Shown here: piece after piece, positions 1 through 10,510 of the stretch
Position numbering within the stretch: position 1 is the first letter of the stretch
Layout of the letters: each line of letters starts with the position of its first letter
DNA from: Tubiluchus corallicola
Taxonomy: Eukaryota > Priapulida > Priapulimorpha > Priapulimorphida > Tubiluchidae
Assembly (NCBI GenBank): GCA_030141605.1
Contig: JAQGDQ010000017.1
Span: 840,001-904,000 of the forward strand
Reading direction: 5' to 3'
DNA length: 64,000 nt
Notes under the pieces: generated by a model
Database searches by the model: none
Told to the model about the DNA's origin: nothing
The model's input: the letters and a program-made list of their open reading frames with translations, nothing else
Made by a program: the position numbers and the translations under genes

Positions 1-60
1 ATTTTAATACTAATAAATCTCATTTATGCAGACGACTAACGTTTGCGCAAATCGTATAAG

Positions 61-208
61 ACAGGATAGGACAGGACAGGACAGGACAGGACATGACACG
101 ACACGACACGACACGACACGACAGGACAGGACAGGACAGGACAGGACAGGACAGGACAGGACAGGACAGGACAGGACAGGACATGACATCACAGGACAGG
201 ACAGGACA
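61..208. repeat. AGGAC pentanucleotide microsatellite
   Basis: Near-perfect tandem copies of AGGAC with ACACG variants near 95-120. It produces long Cys/Pro/Ser-rich open frames on the minus strand that are artefacts of the repeat, not genes. It grades into GATAA-type repeats at about 220-240. Confidence 0.95.
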
Positions 209-240
209 GAGCAAAACCAGATAAGATAAGATAAAATAAA

Positions 241-1052
241 GTAGCCTGGACTCATAAGGTCTTGGCATGGTTATGTTTGCCTGTAGGCAAATGAAAACCG
301 AACTGCTATTCTACAGCTGATCAAAATGCTGTTTCAAATGTAGCTTGGTAGCTTGGTTACGTCAAAAAGAAGAATGATCCTGTTTTCCAGTTGCAGTTCG
401 AAAAGCTTCGATTTAAAATTGGGATGGCGTCATAAAGACGTTATGGTGCACGAAAATGTAATATTTAGCTTGCTTGTCGCCAATGGAAGCACTAATGGGC
501 TTGGATCCAGCACCGTCCTTATATTTTGTGTAAAGTCAATGGTTTCCATTAGAAAATCATGGCAGGCGTTTACTGTTTTCGCGGTAGTAGTGACTTCGTA
601 AAAATTTAGAATCCGCATTGTTGGGGGCACATTTATACAATGTAACAATGACAGCAGGTCCGTTTAACGAGCATGGCCCATTTTAATGGGCGTATTTAAG
701 GGACATGTTGGAAAAACGAAAAATCCTGCTCCTTTATGTGGTAGTGCTCCACAATGTTTGCACGCAAAGTTTCATGCTCCTAAGATAAAAACTCTGACTG
801 TGACCTGTGATAGTTTTTAACAACAAATATGACAACAACAACAACATGACATGTCTAGGGATCCTGCATTTTATATATCCAAAGAATATCAGTAAGATAT
901 CAATTATACTGCCTTTTGAGAGACCGATAAACTTTGGTAAACTAAGCATCTCAAGTCATGATTTGTATACTTTACTTTACTAGCACGAATTACTCCTATA
1001 TTTTAAACAATTAGATGAAAAGTTGTTTCTTTTTTTACTGAGTTTGAGTACT
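241..1052. other. Intergenic DNA, no gene recognised
   Basis: Two short open frames (430-648 minus and 734-949 minus) have no recognisable domain, no convincing splice sites and no matching frame on either side. The region lies downstream of the glycosyltransferase-like gene and could include its 3' UTR. Confidence 0.5.
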
Positions 1053-2147
1053 TTAGTCATTTACTATCTCTGCATCCCAGTTGAGCTTTTTCGGCTTTTT
1101 TGGAAACGCTGTGTATGTATCATTCCACGTATCAAGGAGTTTTCTTTTACACTTGCCAGCTCGTTTATTTGATTTACGTTCATGCACTCCTGGCTCAAAA
1201 AAGTTACAAATCAACGTTTCGTTTTTTCCGCAGATGTTATTATAAAGTGTGTAGATGTGATTTTCATTGAAGTAATAACCTGTGAATGTCTCTTGGGCAA
1301 CTGTCACCCATCGCTTTCCCAGTCTTCTAGTCCATTTGTTTAACAGTAGATTCTTTTCGCCTGGAATGTAAGGGCGAAATGAGGAGTCCTTCAGTTTCTC
1401 AAATGCCCACTGGATAAATTTCGCCCATACGTGTGGCATAGGAGCTAAGCCCCATGGTCCGAAAAGTGGATTTAGGTAGGCTGTGTCATTGCATTTTGGA
1501 CACAGTGGGCTTTTGAATTGAGTACGACCTCTGTCCGTTCTTCCAACATTACCTCCGCTCATGATTGTTACAGCACCTACTTCCGGATCATCCTTGTAGA
1601 AGAGAAGGGCGGCTTTTATCCACCTGTAGTAGAACCTAGACGGCGCTTGGTCATCTTCGAATATAATACCATAATATCCAGGTTTTTCTGAAGATATGTA
1701 ACAAGTAAACCACTGAAGATGAATCCCTTTATTGCGGTCATTAACTATCACTTGCTTTTTACCGTAAGGCCACTCGAATGACTTAGCAATAGCAACGGTT
1801 TCCTTTGATATTTTCTTTTTCCTGTCAATACAAATCTTTAACTGCACTACATCACCGTCATATTCTGCAGCGACCAACGCGTTTAGCAGTCTTTCCAATG
1901 ACCAAGGTCTATTCATCGTCAAAACGGCAATTTCCATGAGGAATGGCTCGTCTTTTGTGGCGACATCTGGTGTGAATGTGGTCAATATAGAAGCTATTGT
2001 GCTCGTGTGGTTTGAACTTGATTGCTTTGACCCATCATCAAACTTTTGCCATTTATCTCCAGACTTTGAGTAACTAATGATGGCCCAGAACAGCACATAG
2101 ATGTAAATGCGGCGAAAAATGCGTTTTTTAAATCGACAAATTATCAT
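1053..2147 (-). CDS. Type II membrane glycosyltransferase-like protein
   Basis: An intronless 364-residue frame on the minus strand. A short basic cytoplasmic tail is followed by one hydrophobic segment (about residues 12-26) and a Ser/Thr-rich stem (about 38-65), the layout of a Golgi enzyme. The catalytic-like part starts near residue 70 with LTMNRPWSLERLLNAL, continues with ICID (105-108), then IIFEDDQAPS with an acidic EDD triad at 164-166 in the place of a GT-A metal-binding DxD, and a GPWGLAP motif near 230-236. The order and character of these motifs resemble GT-A enzymes such as the GnT-I (GT13) and GT2 groups. Donor and acceptor cannot be told from sequence. The start ATG at 2147 is the first in frame and sits just before the membrane anchor. 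I know of no named orthologue, so the family assignment is inference. Confidence 0.7.
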   Translation of the reverse strand: MIICRFKKRIFRRIYIYVLFWAIISYSKSGDKWQKFDDGSKQSSSNHTSTIASILTTFTPDVATKDEPFLMEIAVLTMNRPWSLERLLNALVAAEYDGDVVQLKICIDRKKKISKETVAIAKSFEWPYGKKQVIVNDRNKGIHLQWFTCYISSEKPGYYGIIFEDDQAPSRFYYRWIKAALLFYKDDPEVGAVTIMSGGNVGRTDRGRTQFKSPLCPKCNDTAYLNPLFGPWGLAPMPHVWAKFIQWAFEKLKDSSFRPYIPGEKNLLLNKWTRRLGKRWVTVAQETFTGYYFNENHIYTLYNNICGKNETLICNFFEPGVHERKSNKRAGKCKRKLLDTWNDTYTAFPKKPKKLNWDAEIVND

Positions 2148-2395
2148 GGTGCCACTTTAAGATGATCAACTATTCAGCAAAGGTAAAATAAAACATATTA
2201 CTGCTTCTCATTACACATACTACTACTGTGTATTACGTGCGATTGTAAATGGAAAGTATTCTGCTACCAGTTAAATAAGTCATTGACACAAACAGTGAGC
2301 CTGCAGCAGTAATTCAGACTTCCAGTTTCTGCTATGTACACCAGCTATTCGGCTGATAGACGTGCTTGTTATGTTTTATTTTTAAAATTGTAACG
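2148..2395. other. Short intergenic spacer ending at the BEL insertion site
   Basis: It holds the 5' flank of the glycosyltransferase-like gene. It ends in CACAG (2396-2400), the left copy of the target-site duplication of the BEL element. No TATA box or other clear promoter motif was seen. Confidence 0.5.
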
Positions 2396-2400
2396 CACAG

Positions 2401-2688
2401 TGTCGTGAACTGATTCACGAGTCTGTTTATGAACAGTATAAACTTTATAAACATTAGCAACATTATAACTTTACAGCAAGTTAGACTACAGTGAATCATT
2501 TTCTCACCTGACTGGTTTCTGACATGCATTGCCCAAGGTTAACCAGTTTCAACTTATTTGAGCTGTTACAGGTTTTAATCCAGTAGTCACAACGTAGTGT
2601 ACAGAAAAGACAGTCAATAATAAAGTGTTTGTGCCACTAAAGCAGTTTGGTTTATGTTACTACATATATTGATTGTGCCTTTTTCACA
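2401..2688 (+). repeat. 5' LTR of the BEL element
   Basis: 288 bp, starting TGTCGTGAAC and ending TTTTCACA. It matches 8661-8948 at 287 of 288 positions by eye. An AATAATAAAG sequence near 2618-2627 is the best polyadenylation-signal-like motif. Confidence 0.95.
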
Positions 2689-2689
2689 A

Positions 2690-2706
2690 TGGTGCCAGTG
2701 CCCACT
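2690..2706 (+). promoter_or_regulatory. Primer-binding site of the BEL element
   Basis: TGGTGCCAGTGCCCACT lies one base after the 5' LTR. It starts with TGG, the complement of the CCA end of a tRNA primer. The tRNA species was not identified. Confidence 0.75.
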
Positions 2707-2961
2707 ACTACTTGGGTATGCTGTAACATTTAGAAGGACTGTGAGTAAAATGATTTTCATTATGCTGATTTCTGATTCACAGTAAATTCTTTTTCCTTTT
2801 ACCCTCTTCTATGTGGTATCTACCTGTTTGCCTGCTATAGCATTTTGACATTTTCAATCAAACACAGTATTACATTGTTGCCTTTACCTTTACCTTGTGC
2901 GGGGGAGGGCTTTACACTTGTATGCTGTTTTGTAAAGGTTCTATTTGCAGTGTAAGGCAAA

Positions 2962-5900
2962 ATGCCAGTGGATACCAGAGCGCAGAAGAAGAAAAGGCTA
3001 ATTTCAGTAGTTGAGCAACTGACTAAGCGTGCGCAGCAAGTTCTTGGTGACAATAATCCTTTTTTGGCAAAAGAGGAAACCTTTGTTCAGCATAGAGCAG
3101 CTGTAGAAGGAGCACAAACAACCATAAAAAGGTACTTCGCTGAACTAACAAAACATTATGATGAATTAATAGAGACAATGGATGATGAGATAGAGAAGGA
3201 GGCTCTGCGAGTGGAAAGTTTTCCTTTACTGGATCAACTCCAAACTTTTGTTGAGCAAGTCGATGCATCTCGTATGCTGATTCAAGAGAAGTTGGAGCTA
3301 GAAAGAGAAACAAAACCATCAGTAGTTCAGCCACCTGTGTCTCAGGCATATATTTCACGTCAAGCGCTAAATACGTCAGCTACTGATGATGATGACAGCA
3401 ATGACGATGACCGTGTCACTGTTAATTCAGCAGCTACACCTGTAAGACGACGGTGCAAAGCGAAACTTCCTCAACTGCACATTGAGAAATTTAAAGGGGA
3501 CCCCATGCGATGGAACTTTTTCTGGGGTGCCTTCAAATCTGTTGTGCATGAGAGAGATGATCTTTCACTAATAGATAAAGCAAATTATTTGCTAAGTTTT
3601 CTAGAAGGCAGGGCAAAGACAACAGTTGAAGGGCTTCAACCCACGGCAGAAGGCTACAGACATATGGTAGAGCTGTTAACCGAACGCTATGATAAACCAG
3701 AGTTAGTCCGTCAAGAGCATTTTCTCAAATTGTTCCAAATGAAGGAAGCTCCTGACACAATAATAGGACTACAGGAAGTCCATGATGCTTGTATGGTGCA
3801 TTTTCGTGCTTTACAATCACTGGGTGAGATTAGTGTACAGACAATGTTTCCAGCACTGCTGTATTCAAAACTTCCTCCATGCGTGCGAACAGATTTAGCT
3901 CGGCGAAATGAATGCAGAGAATGGACACTGGATTCCTTAAAGCAGATGATTAAGACTGAAATCGATGCTCGAACCTTAGGTGGTCAAGGACTGAGCAAAA
4001 CAGAGCAAAGACCAACAGTCTCAAAGTCTGGTATCCAGTCTGCAGCTCATGCTTTACTAGCTGATTCCAATGCCCATAGTAATGGTAAGAAAACTAAGAA
4101 GAAGCAGCGAAGTAAGTGCATATTCTGTGGACAGTCTCATTGGGCAGATAGATGTCAGAAGTTTCCAGATATTCCTTCACGAAAAAACAGAGCCACACAA
4201 TTGGGCTTGTGCACTGTTTGTTTAAAAGTGCATCACACTGCATCGTCGCATTCACTTTCTAAACCATGCTTTCATTGTCAAGCTGATAATCATAATTCAG
4301 CGATGTGTTTCCAAGCATTTGGAAAGAAAGTGCCTATTTCTCAAGCCTCATCTCAGAGTTCTTCACCATCAATTGGGACACAGTCTCAAGCTTCATTTAC
4401 TCCAGGTTTACCTTGGGTACAAGCTTCTTCTTCAGTTAGTAACTGTGTGAGTGAAGCAGCCACATTGATGTCAGTGACACCATCAGTGTTTTTCCAGACA
4501 GCTAGTACATGGCTTTTTAATCAAGAAACTGGTCAATCAGTTCCTGTAAGGGTATTTCTTGATTCAGCTAGTTGTCGCAGCTACATATCACAGCGTATAT
4601 TTCGTGCCTTGAATCTTCCTACTGAACAAATTGTTCATTCTAGTATGGCTGGAATAGCATGTCAGAAGAGGAAATCTTTAATGTTACCAGTTACCAAAGT
4701 AAACTTGCAGCTCTTAAATGGACAGATGATGGAGATAAAGGTTCATGTCCTAGAACAAATCACATGTCCAATGAAGAGAGCAGTATTGCCTGATGTGGAG
4801 AAGTATACTCAACTGGTAGAGCTTGCCCAAAGAGGACTTCTTGCTGACAAACTACCAACAGTTCCTGAAGATACGGAAGTGGATGTGCTTATTGGCATGA
4901 ATGGATATTGCGACTTGGTAGAAAATGTTCAAATCTGCCTTGCACCTTCAATATACTTGTGGTGGTCAAAGCTTGGGTGGTTACTTTGTGGATGCACAAT
5001 TCCTAATTCTGACGAAGCTTATGTGGATGAGACATCTTGTATGAGCCTATGTGTGTCAGCCGAACCAGTGAACTTGAATTCTCCAGTAATAGAAAGTGCG
5101 GAAGAATTTGAATCTCGAGTTTCAGCAAAACCCACAGAACCAAACTGGGAGCTGGAAAACTTGGGAATTAAAGATGACCCTACTATTGCTGATGATGATC
5201 TAGCATTGAAGGAGTTCAACGAAAACATCCATTTCAAAGATGGTCGTTACTATGTAAAATGGATGTGGAAAGGTGGTACCCCTCCTGAAGATTTACCAGA
5301 AGGAAAGTCTCTTGCGTTAGGGCGCCTGCGTTCTCTGTTTAAACGACTCGAAAGTCAAACTGATGTCTTGCAACTTTACAATGAAACTATCAGCCAGCAA
5401 GAACGAATGGGTGTCATTGAACAAGTCAAAGATCCTTCGAAACCTAGCAAACATAAAGTACATTATTTGCCACATCATTGCGTCATGACTCCAGGGCGAA
5501 CTACCAAACTGAGAGTTGTTATGGGTACCAACGCCAAAGCCAGAAAAGATCAACTTGCAATTAAAGATGCAATATACCGTGGTCCTGTATATCTGGAAGA
5601 CCTAGTAGGAATCATTCTGCGATTTCGTCTGTGGAAATTTGCGATTTTAGCAGATATAGAGAAGGCATTCCTGCAAATAGGCCTGCAAGAAGAGGATCGC
5701 GATGTAACAAGATTTCTTTGGCTAAAAGACCACACTAAGCCCCCTACAGAGGACAACTTAGTGATATATAGATTCACACGTGTTTTGTTTGGCATGAATG
5801 CCTCGCCTTTTTTATTAGCAGCAGTGGTCGCTCATCATCTCCGCAAGAACGGCAGTCAGGTGGCTGATATGATTCGCAAAAACATTTACGTCGACAACAT

Positions 5901-6417
5901 TTCCTACGGTGTACACTCCTTGGAAGATGCCAACAACTTCTATAAAGAGAGTAAAGAAATTTTTTCCCAAATGTCAATGAACCTTCGAGAATACGCATCA
6001 AACTGCAGTGAGTTTATGGAATCTATTCCAGAGCATGACAGAGTAAATTCTTATCAGGTCAAGCAACTTGGGCTTGGATGGAACATTAAAGAGGACATAA
6101 TCCATTGTGTAGCTCCAAAATTGGACTTGGAATCTACTCCAACTAAAAGGATCATCACTCAAGCATTTGCACGGATTTTTGATCCTATTGGAATGGTTCT
6201 ACTTGTTGTAATGCCTGCAAAATTCTTAACTCAGCAGTTGTGGAAGGAACAATTTGACTGGGATCAGGAACTTCCGGAAAACTACAACAGGGAATGGAAT
6301 AAAATTGCATGCGAATTAAAAACTGTATCAGACATAATACTTAAACGCTACATCGGCTCCAACAATGAGGAATGTACTTATGATTTATGTGTACCAACAT
6401 TTACATTGTTTTGCTGA
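2962..6417 (+). CDS. BEL Gag-protease-reverse transcriptase, 5' part of polyprotein
   Basis: A 1151-residue frame from the first ATG after the leader. It has a DUF1759-type gag core (about residues 168-260, LPQLHIEKFKGDPMRW), then Cys/His zinc knuckles (about 385-455, CIFCGQSHW and CFHCQADNHNSAMC). An aspartic protease motif LDSAS lies near 531 and a reverse transcriptase near 860-1010, with LADIEKAFLQIG and the active-site box YVDN. The second Asp of the usual YVDD is Asn here, a variant I believe occurs in BEL elements. The frame runs out of register just before RNase H: its last residues are not family-like, and the RNase H start (HCFADAS) is in the +1 frame at about 6400. Confidence 0.92.
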   Translation: MPVDTRAQKKKRLISVVEQLTKRAQQVLGDNNPFLAKEETFVQHRAAVEGAQTTIKRYFAELTKHYDELIETMDDEIEKEALRVESFPLLDQLQTFVEQVDASRMLIQEKLELERETKPSVVQPPVSQAYISRQALNTSATDDDDSNDDDRVTVNSAATPVRRRCKAKLPQLHIEKFKGDPMRWNFFWGAFKSVVHERDDLSLIDKANYLLSFLEGRAKTTVEGLQPTAEGYRHMVELLTERYDKPELVRQEHFLKLFQMKEAPDTIIGLQEVHDACMVHFRALQSLGEISVQTMFPALLYSKLPPCVRTDLARRNECREWTLDSLKQMIKTEIDARTLGGQGLSKTEQRPTVSKSGIQSAAHALLADSNAHSNGKKTKKKQRSKCIFCGQSHWADRCQKFPDIPSRKNRATQLGLCTVCLKVHHTASSHSLSKPCFHCQADNHNSAMCFQAFGKKVPISQASSQSSSPSIGTQSQASFTPGLPWVQASSSVSNCVSEAATLMSVTPSVFFQTASTWLFNQETGQSVPVRVFLDSASCRSYISQRIFRALNLPTEQIVHSSMAGIACQKRKSLMLPVTKVNLQLLNGQMMEIKVHVLEQITCPMKRAVLPDVEKYTQLVELAQRGLLADKLPTVPEDTEVDVLIGMNGYCDLVENVQICLAPSIYLWWSKLGWLLCGCTIPNSDEAYVDETSCMSLCVSAEPVNLNSPVIESAEEFESRVSAKPTEPNWELENLGIKDDPTIADDDLALKEFNENIHFKDGRYYVKWMWKGGTPPEDLPEGKSLALGRLRSLFKRLESQTDVLQLYNETISQQERMGVIEQVKDPSKPSKHKVHYLPHHCVMTPGRTTKLRVVMGTNAKARKDQLAIKDAIYRGPVYLEDLVGIILRFRLWKFAILADIEKAFLQIGLQEEDRDVTRFLWLKDHTKPPTEDNLVIYRFTRVLFGMNASPFLLAAVVAHHLRKNGSQVADMIRKNIYVDNISYGVHSLEDANNFYKESKEIFSQMSMNLREYASNCSEFMESIPEHDRVNSYQVKQLGLGWNIKEDIIHCVAPKLDLESTPTKRIITQAFARIFDPIGMVLLVVMPAKFLTQQLWKEQFDWDQELPENYNREWNKIACELKTVSDIILKRYIGSNNEECTYDLCVPTFTLFC

Positions 6418-7933
6418 TGCTTCCCTTAAAGCTTTTGCTGCAGTGGTGTACCTAGTAAAGCACAAAGATGACGTCCGTTCTGCAAACTTTATCATGGCAA
6501 AAGCCAGAGTAGCTCCAAAGAAGATCATAACATTGCCAAGGCTGGAACTAATGGGTGTTTGGATTGGTGTACGTTTGCTTTCGTTTGTCAAGAAGCATCT
6601 TGGACTTAAAATCCAACAAGAATACATGTGGTCAGATTCACAAATAGTTCTATGGTGGCTGCGTAGTACTCGTCTGAAAAGTTTATTTGTGGAGAATCGC
6701 ATTAAAGAGATTAAATCAAACACTACTCTCATTTTTCGCTACATTCCTACAAATGAAAACCCGGCTGACTTAGCAACGAAAGGTTGTACCGTATCACAAT
6801 TGATCAGCAACTCTGTTTGGTGGGGAGGGCCAAAGTTTCTCACTAAAGATCATGAAGAATGGCCTGTTGATTTGCCGTGTACACCAAGTCTTCAAGAAGA
6901 ACAAGAAGCTGTTGCACTTTTGTCAAGAAACTATGCTGGCAAGGAGAAAATTCCCAAATTGGAAGAAACTCCATCTGTCATGCCGTTTGAAATGGATATC
7001 AGCCGCTTCTCATCGTTACAAAAATTACTTCGTGTGACATGCCGAGTTCACATGTTTTTGAACCGTATACGAGGCAAAAGTATTTCTGGGCAGATAAAGG
7101 CTGAAAATCTGCAAGAAGCTTTGTTCATTTGGATTAAAGCAGTACAAAAGGTTTTTTATGGAGAAGAACTTAAAGCCTTGACTGGTAGTAATAAAAATGT
7201 GAAACATTATCGGACCAAGCAGTTGGATCTCTTTTTAGATAAAGATGGAATAATCCGAAGCCGCGGCAGAATTCAGAATGCCAATTTACCATATGGAACA
7301 ATCCATCCCATTTTGTTGCCTAAGGAATCCAAGTTTACTCGTTTGGTGATTCTAGATGCACATGAACGACTTGGCCATGCAGGACCAAAACATTTGCTTG
7401 CTCAGTTGAGAAAAGATTACTGGATTCCACAAGGACGTGCAGCAGTTCTGCGACTTGTTAAACAATGCTTGAAATGCACAAGATGGCATGGAAGTCACTT
7501 TGCCGTACCAAAGGAACCACCGCTTCCAAGTGGCCGTGTTAATGAAGGTCTACCATTTAGTACTACTGGAATTGATTACATGGGTCCACTGTACATCAAG
7601 ACAAGAGATGGAAACTTGTTCAAAGTTTGGGTTTGCCTGTATACCCATGCAGGTGCTGCAATTAGAGCAATCCATCTATAAGTAGTGGAAGATCTCACTG
7701 CGCACAGTTTTCTAATGAGTCTGCGTCGATTTATATCACGTCGTGGTAAACCAAACCAAATTATCTCAGACAATGCAAAGACATTTAAGTTGGCAGCATC
7801 TACTTTAGACAAAGTTTGGGAATCAGTGATTTACAGTGATGAAGTTCAGAACTACACTGCCAAAGAAGGGATTCGCTGGAATTTCATAGTTGAAACTATG
7901 CACCATGGTTTGGTGGCTTTTATGAGCGTCTGA
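6365..7933 (+). pseudogene. BEL RNase H and integrase, shifted frame with an internal stop
   Basis: This continues the BEL polyprotein in the frame +1 to the 5' part. RNase H is recognised by FADAS near 6410, RLELMG and SDSQIVLWWL. The integrase HHCC zinc finger (HERLGHAG ... CLKC, about 7360-7480) and the first two catalytic Asp motifs (GIDYMGP near 7570, SDNAKTF near 7770) follow. A TAA at 7679-7681 interrupts the frame right after AIRAIHL, inside the integrase core. The family-like sequence resumes directly after it (VVEDLTAHSF). The frame then ends at 7933, but from about 7900 the family-like sequence is in another frame. Confidence 0.88.
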
Positions 7934-8673
7934 TCCAATCTGTGAAAAAGTCTTTACGAAAAGCTTTAGGCAAAGCTCATCTTAATCTCGTACAACTGCA
8001 AACAATCATCACAGAAGTTGAAGGGATTTTAAATTCGAGACCATTGGTTTATGTTGACACTGATGTCAGCTCCGGAGACTTCATCACCCCTGCACATTTT
8101 CTAGGTAATCCTAAATTGGGTACTCCTTCCATCCTTCCAGAACCCGATCATACCTTTCCCGTGAAATCAGATTCAGCTGAAAGACTTGTAGCTCTGTGGA
8201 AGAGCTCCCAGCATCACCTTAATCTCTTCTGGACTTCATGGAGGAATGATTATCTCCTCAGTTTAAGAGAAAGGTGGGCACAACAACGAAACCGTGGTTC
8301 AGTATCATCGGTACCTGTGGTCGGACAAACGGTTTTGGTTCGTGATGGCATGCAACCAAGAGCACAATGGAAGCTTGGAAGAGTGTCCAGTCACATCCCA
8401 AGCGCTGATGGAATTATCCGTGCAGTAACATTGAGATTGCCAAATGGTCGGCATATTAATCGTTCAGTTAAACTATTGCACCCATTGGAGACTACAGCAA
8501 ATTTTGGATCAAATGGTGTTAATTACCAGCCGGGGTCCAAAATGGCCAATGATGATGAAGATGCTAATGCCAAGAAACCTGATTCAGATGCTCCACGACC
8601 ACGTCGACAGGCTGCAGTTAAAGCGCAACTAAGGACCAAAGGAATTCTGGCTGGCGGGAGTGTCGTGAACTGA
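7900..8673 (+). pseudogene. BEL integrase C-terminus and DUF5641, original frame regained
   Basis: From about 7900 the integrase-like sequence (APWFGGFYERL) is again in the frame of the 5' ORF, so a second frame change lies near 7890-7900. EVEGILNSRP carries the catalytic Glu, and RDGMQPRAQWKLGRV marks DUF5641, typical of BEL polyproteins. The stop TGA (8671-8673) lies 11 bases inside the 3' LTR, so the coding region overlaps the LTR. The first ATG in this segment is at 7942. Confidence 0.85.
8651..8660 (+). promoter_or_regulatory. Polypurine tract of the BEL element
   Basis: CTGGCGGGAG is a short purine-rich run directly before the 3' LTR, in the position where plus-strand DNA synthesis is primed. 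It is shorter than most such tracts. Confidence 0.55.
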
Positions 8674-8948
8674 TTCACGAGTCTGTTTATGAACAGTATA
8701 AACTTTATAAACATTAGCAACATTATAACTTTACAGCAAGTTAGACTACAGTGAATCATTTTCTCACCTGACTGGTTTCTGACATGCATTGCCCAAGGTT
8801 AACCAGTTTCAACTTATTTGAGCTGTTACAGGTTTTAATCCAGTAGTCACAACGTAGTGTACAGAAAAGACAGTCAATAATAAAGTGTTTGTGCCACTAA
8901 AGCAGTTTGGTTTATGCTACTACATATATTGATTGTGCCTTTTTCACA
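8661..8948 (+). repeat. 3' LTR of the BEL element
   Basis: 288 bp, one difference from the 5' LTR. It is followed by CACAG, which repeats the five bases before the 5' LTR. Confidence 0.95.
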
Positions 8949-10129
8949 CACAGTCTCTTCTTTTTGTTTTTTTCTGTGCATTATTCTTTAATTGTAGCTT
9001 GTCTTACCCTTCCAACAACTACTGTACAACGACTGATAACACAAATAACAAGACAAAATTACTTTAATATTTGTCTGACGTTTTTATTAAAAAAATTCAC
9101 TATGCGATTTACAAAAAACGTGTTTATATCATTGTTCTTTCTTTTTACCTACTCTCTTCTTTATCTTTCCGCCTTACGCTGCATATAGTTCTACTTGCGA
9201 ATTCGTTCGCAACAAAAGTCGAGAAATTATTCAGTAGATGTATATCAATTAATGAATAATAATCAAAAATGAAAGAAATCAGAAAAATGCTATAATAATG
9301 AATTTGATAAGATAGCTTTTGATTTGACTCATCCAGCTTGTTCAGCGTATCCACACGATATGTCTAGCGTTTCTGGTAACTCTGATAGCATACAAGATGT
9401 CACTATAATTGGCATGTGTAAATGGTTCCCTTGTCATTAGATATGTAATATTTCGAGAATAATCAAAATCGTTTAAGATCTTGAGACTTGAAATCGCAGT
9501 GAAAGAGGCCGGGGGTTACAAAGTTCATATATAAGCATTGATGGGTCGTTTAAAAGTCATTAACAAGGACAGAAGTGTTGTGAAAGAGCTGTACCTATGT
9601 AACAGAAGGAAAATTAGAATGTGTGTTAGCGAATTTTTGTCAGAACCAGTTCTGAGCTGTGCACAGAGCTGGGCGGTGGGGGTGGGGGGTAAGTTCAGCA
9701 TGAGTCTTGTACCATCCTGGAAAGAGCCTAGCAGAACTTGTGTTGTGGTAACCAATTATTTAATAACCTAAATCATGGAGCAATTCAAATCATGGTCAGA
9801 AATTCGACCTAATAAGTAGGCCTATAATTGTTGACGCCATACTAGAACTGCCCTGGTGTAGTCTAGTAATTCATGAGCAAGCAGATCTTCCTGTAAGGAA
9901 CTTCTGGTACCTCTTAATAGAAACAAGACTTTTGGTGACTTGGGATTTTCTTCTACTTTACCGAAATACTGGAATTCCTTGCTTCAAAACCGCAGAACGT
10001 GCAAGTAATTGTAGTAATTTATGTTTTCAGTTCGTGTAATTGTATGTAGTATATCTGATTATGTAATTGTGATGCTGTTATTGTATAATAACCAATAAAC
10101 AATCTTACTTATTGAGTCTGAGTGAAAGT

Positions 10130-10331
10130 TGCGCAATTAAAAATTGCATGTCTGCGCGCCTTCAGTAAAAACAGTACATTACAAAACAGCTAAAAGTTCG
10201 AGCCCATATTGTAACTTCTAGGTGCGCAATTTTTAGTTGCATATGTATGTGCGCTCTCATAGATCTTAGTTGTTTACAGATTTTGTAACTTAGTGGGCGC
10301 AACTGAAAATTGCATGTCTGCACGGGGCCTA
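10130..10331. repeat. Three palindromic GCAAYT...AATTGC units
   Basis: Three related units start near 10130, 10223 and 10296. Each holds a small inverted repeat: GCAATTAAAAATTGC, GCAATTTTTAGTTGC and GCAACTGAAAATTGC. Each also has an outer pair of GCGC-like blocks, such as TGCGCA ... CTGCGC. Spacing is 93 and 73 bp. This could be the inner part of an unclassified short mobile element. Confidence 0.55.
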
Positions 10332-10439
10332 AGCTGGCAACAAAATATGTCTATACATCTACCGAGGTTTAAACATAAGAAAACAAAATTAATAACAATT
10401 CTCAGGTTGTTATGCATTAATTACTTGAATTATAAATAT

Positions 10440-10510
10440 AGTGTGAAAAGGGATTTGAACACAAACTTTTCCAGCAAAGGTTGAATAATCATCAGCCCTC
10501 TCAAGAAATC
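10440..10510 (-). repeat. tRNA-like fragment, possible SINE head
   Basis: On the minus strand a B-box-like GTTCAAATCC follows a segment with the spacing of a tRNA. No second copy of this exact sequence was seen in the window. Confidence 0.3.

Larger units (their letters stand above)
2401..8948 (+). mobile_element. BEL/Pao LTR retrotransposon, full length, coding frame broken
   Basis: A 6548-bp element bounded by 288-bp LTRs that begin TG and end CA. They are flanked by the 5-bp direct repeat CACAG (2396-2400 and 8949-8953). A primer-binding site follows the 5' LTR and a purine-rich tract precedes the 3' LTR. The domain order is gag with DUF1759, zinc knuckles, A17-type protease, reverse transcriptase, RNase H, integrase and DUF5641, which is diagnostic of the BEL/Pao group; there is no env-like frame. 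The two LTRs differ at one position only (T at 2657, C at 8917), so integration looks recent. The coding region nevertheless carries two frame changes and one in-frame stop, so this copy should be unable to make a complete polyprotein. Confidence 0.95.

Noticed and set aside
26-268. Cys/Ser/Pro-rich and Gln/Asp/Arg-rich repeat frames
   Set aside because: Translation of the AGGAC microsatellite.
430-949. Short minus-strand frames considered as missing SLC6 3' exons
   Set aside because: No TM9 to TM12 signature and no matching splice phase.
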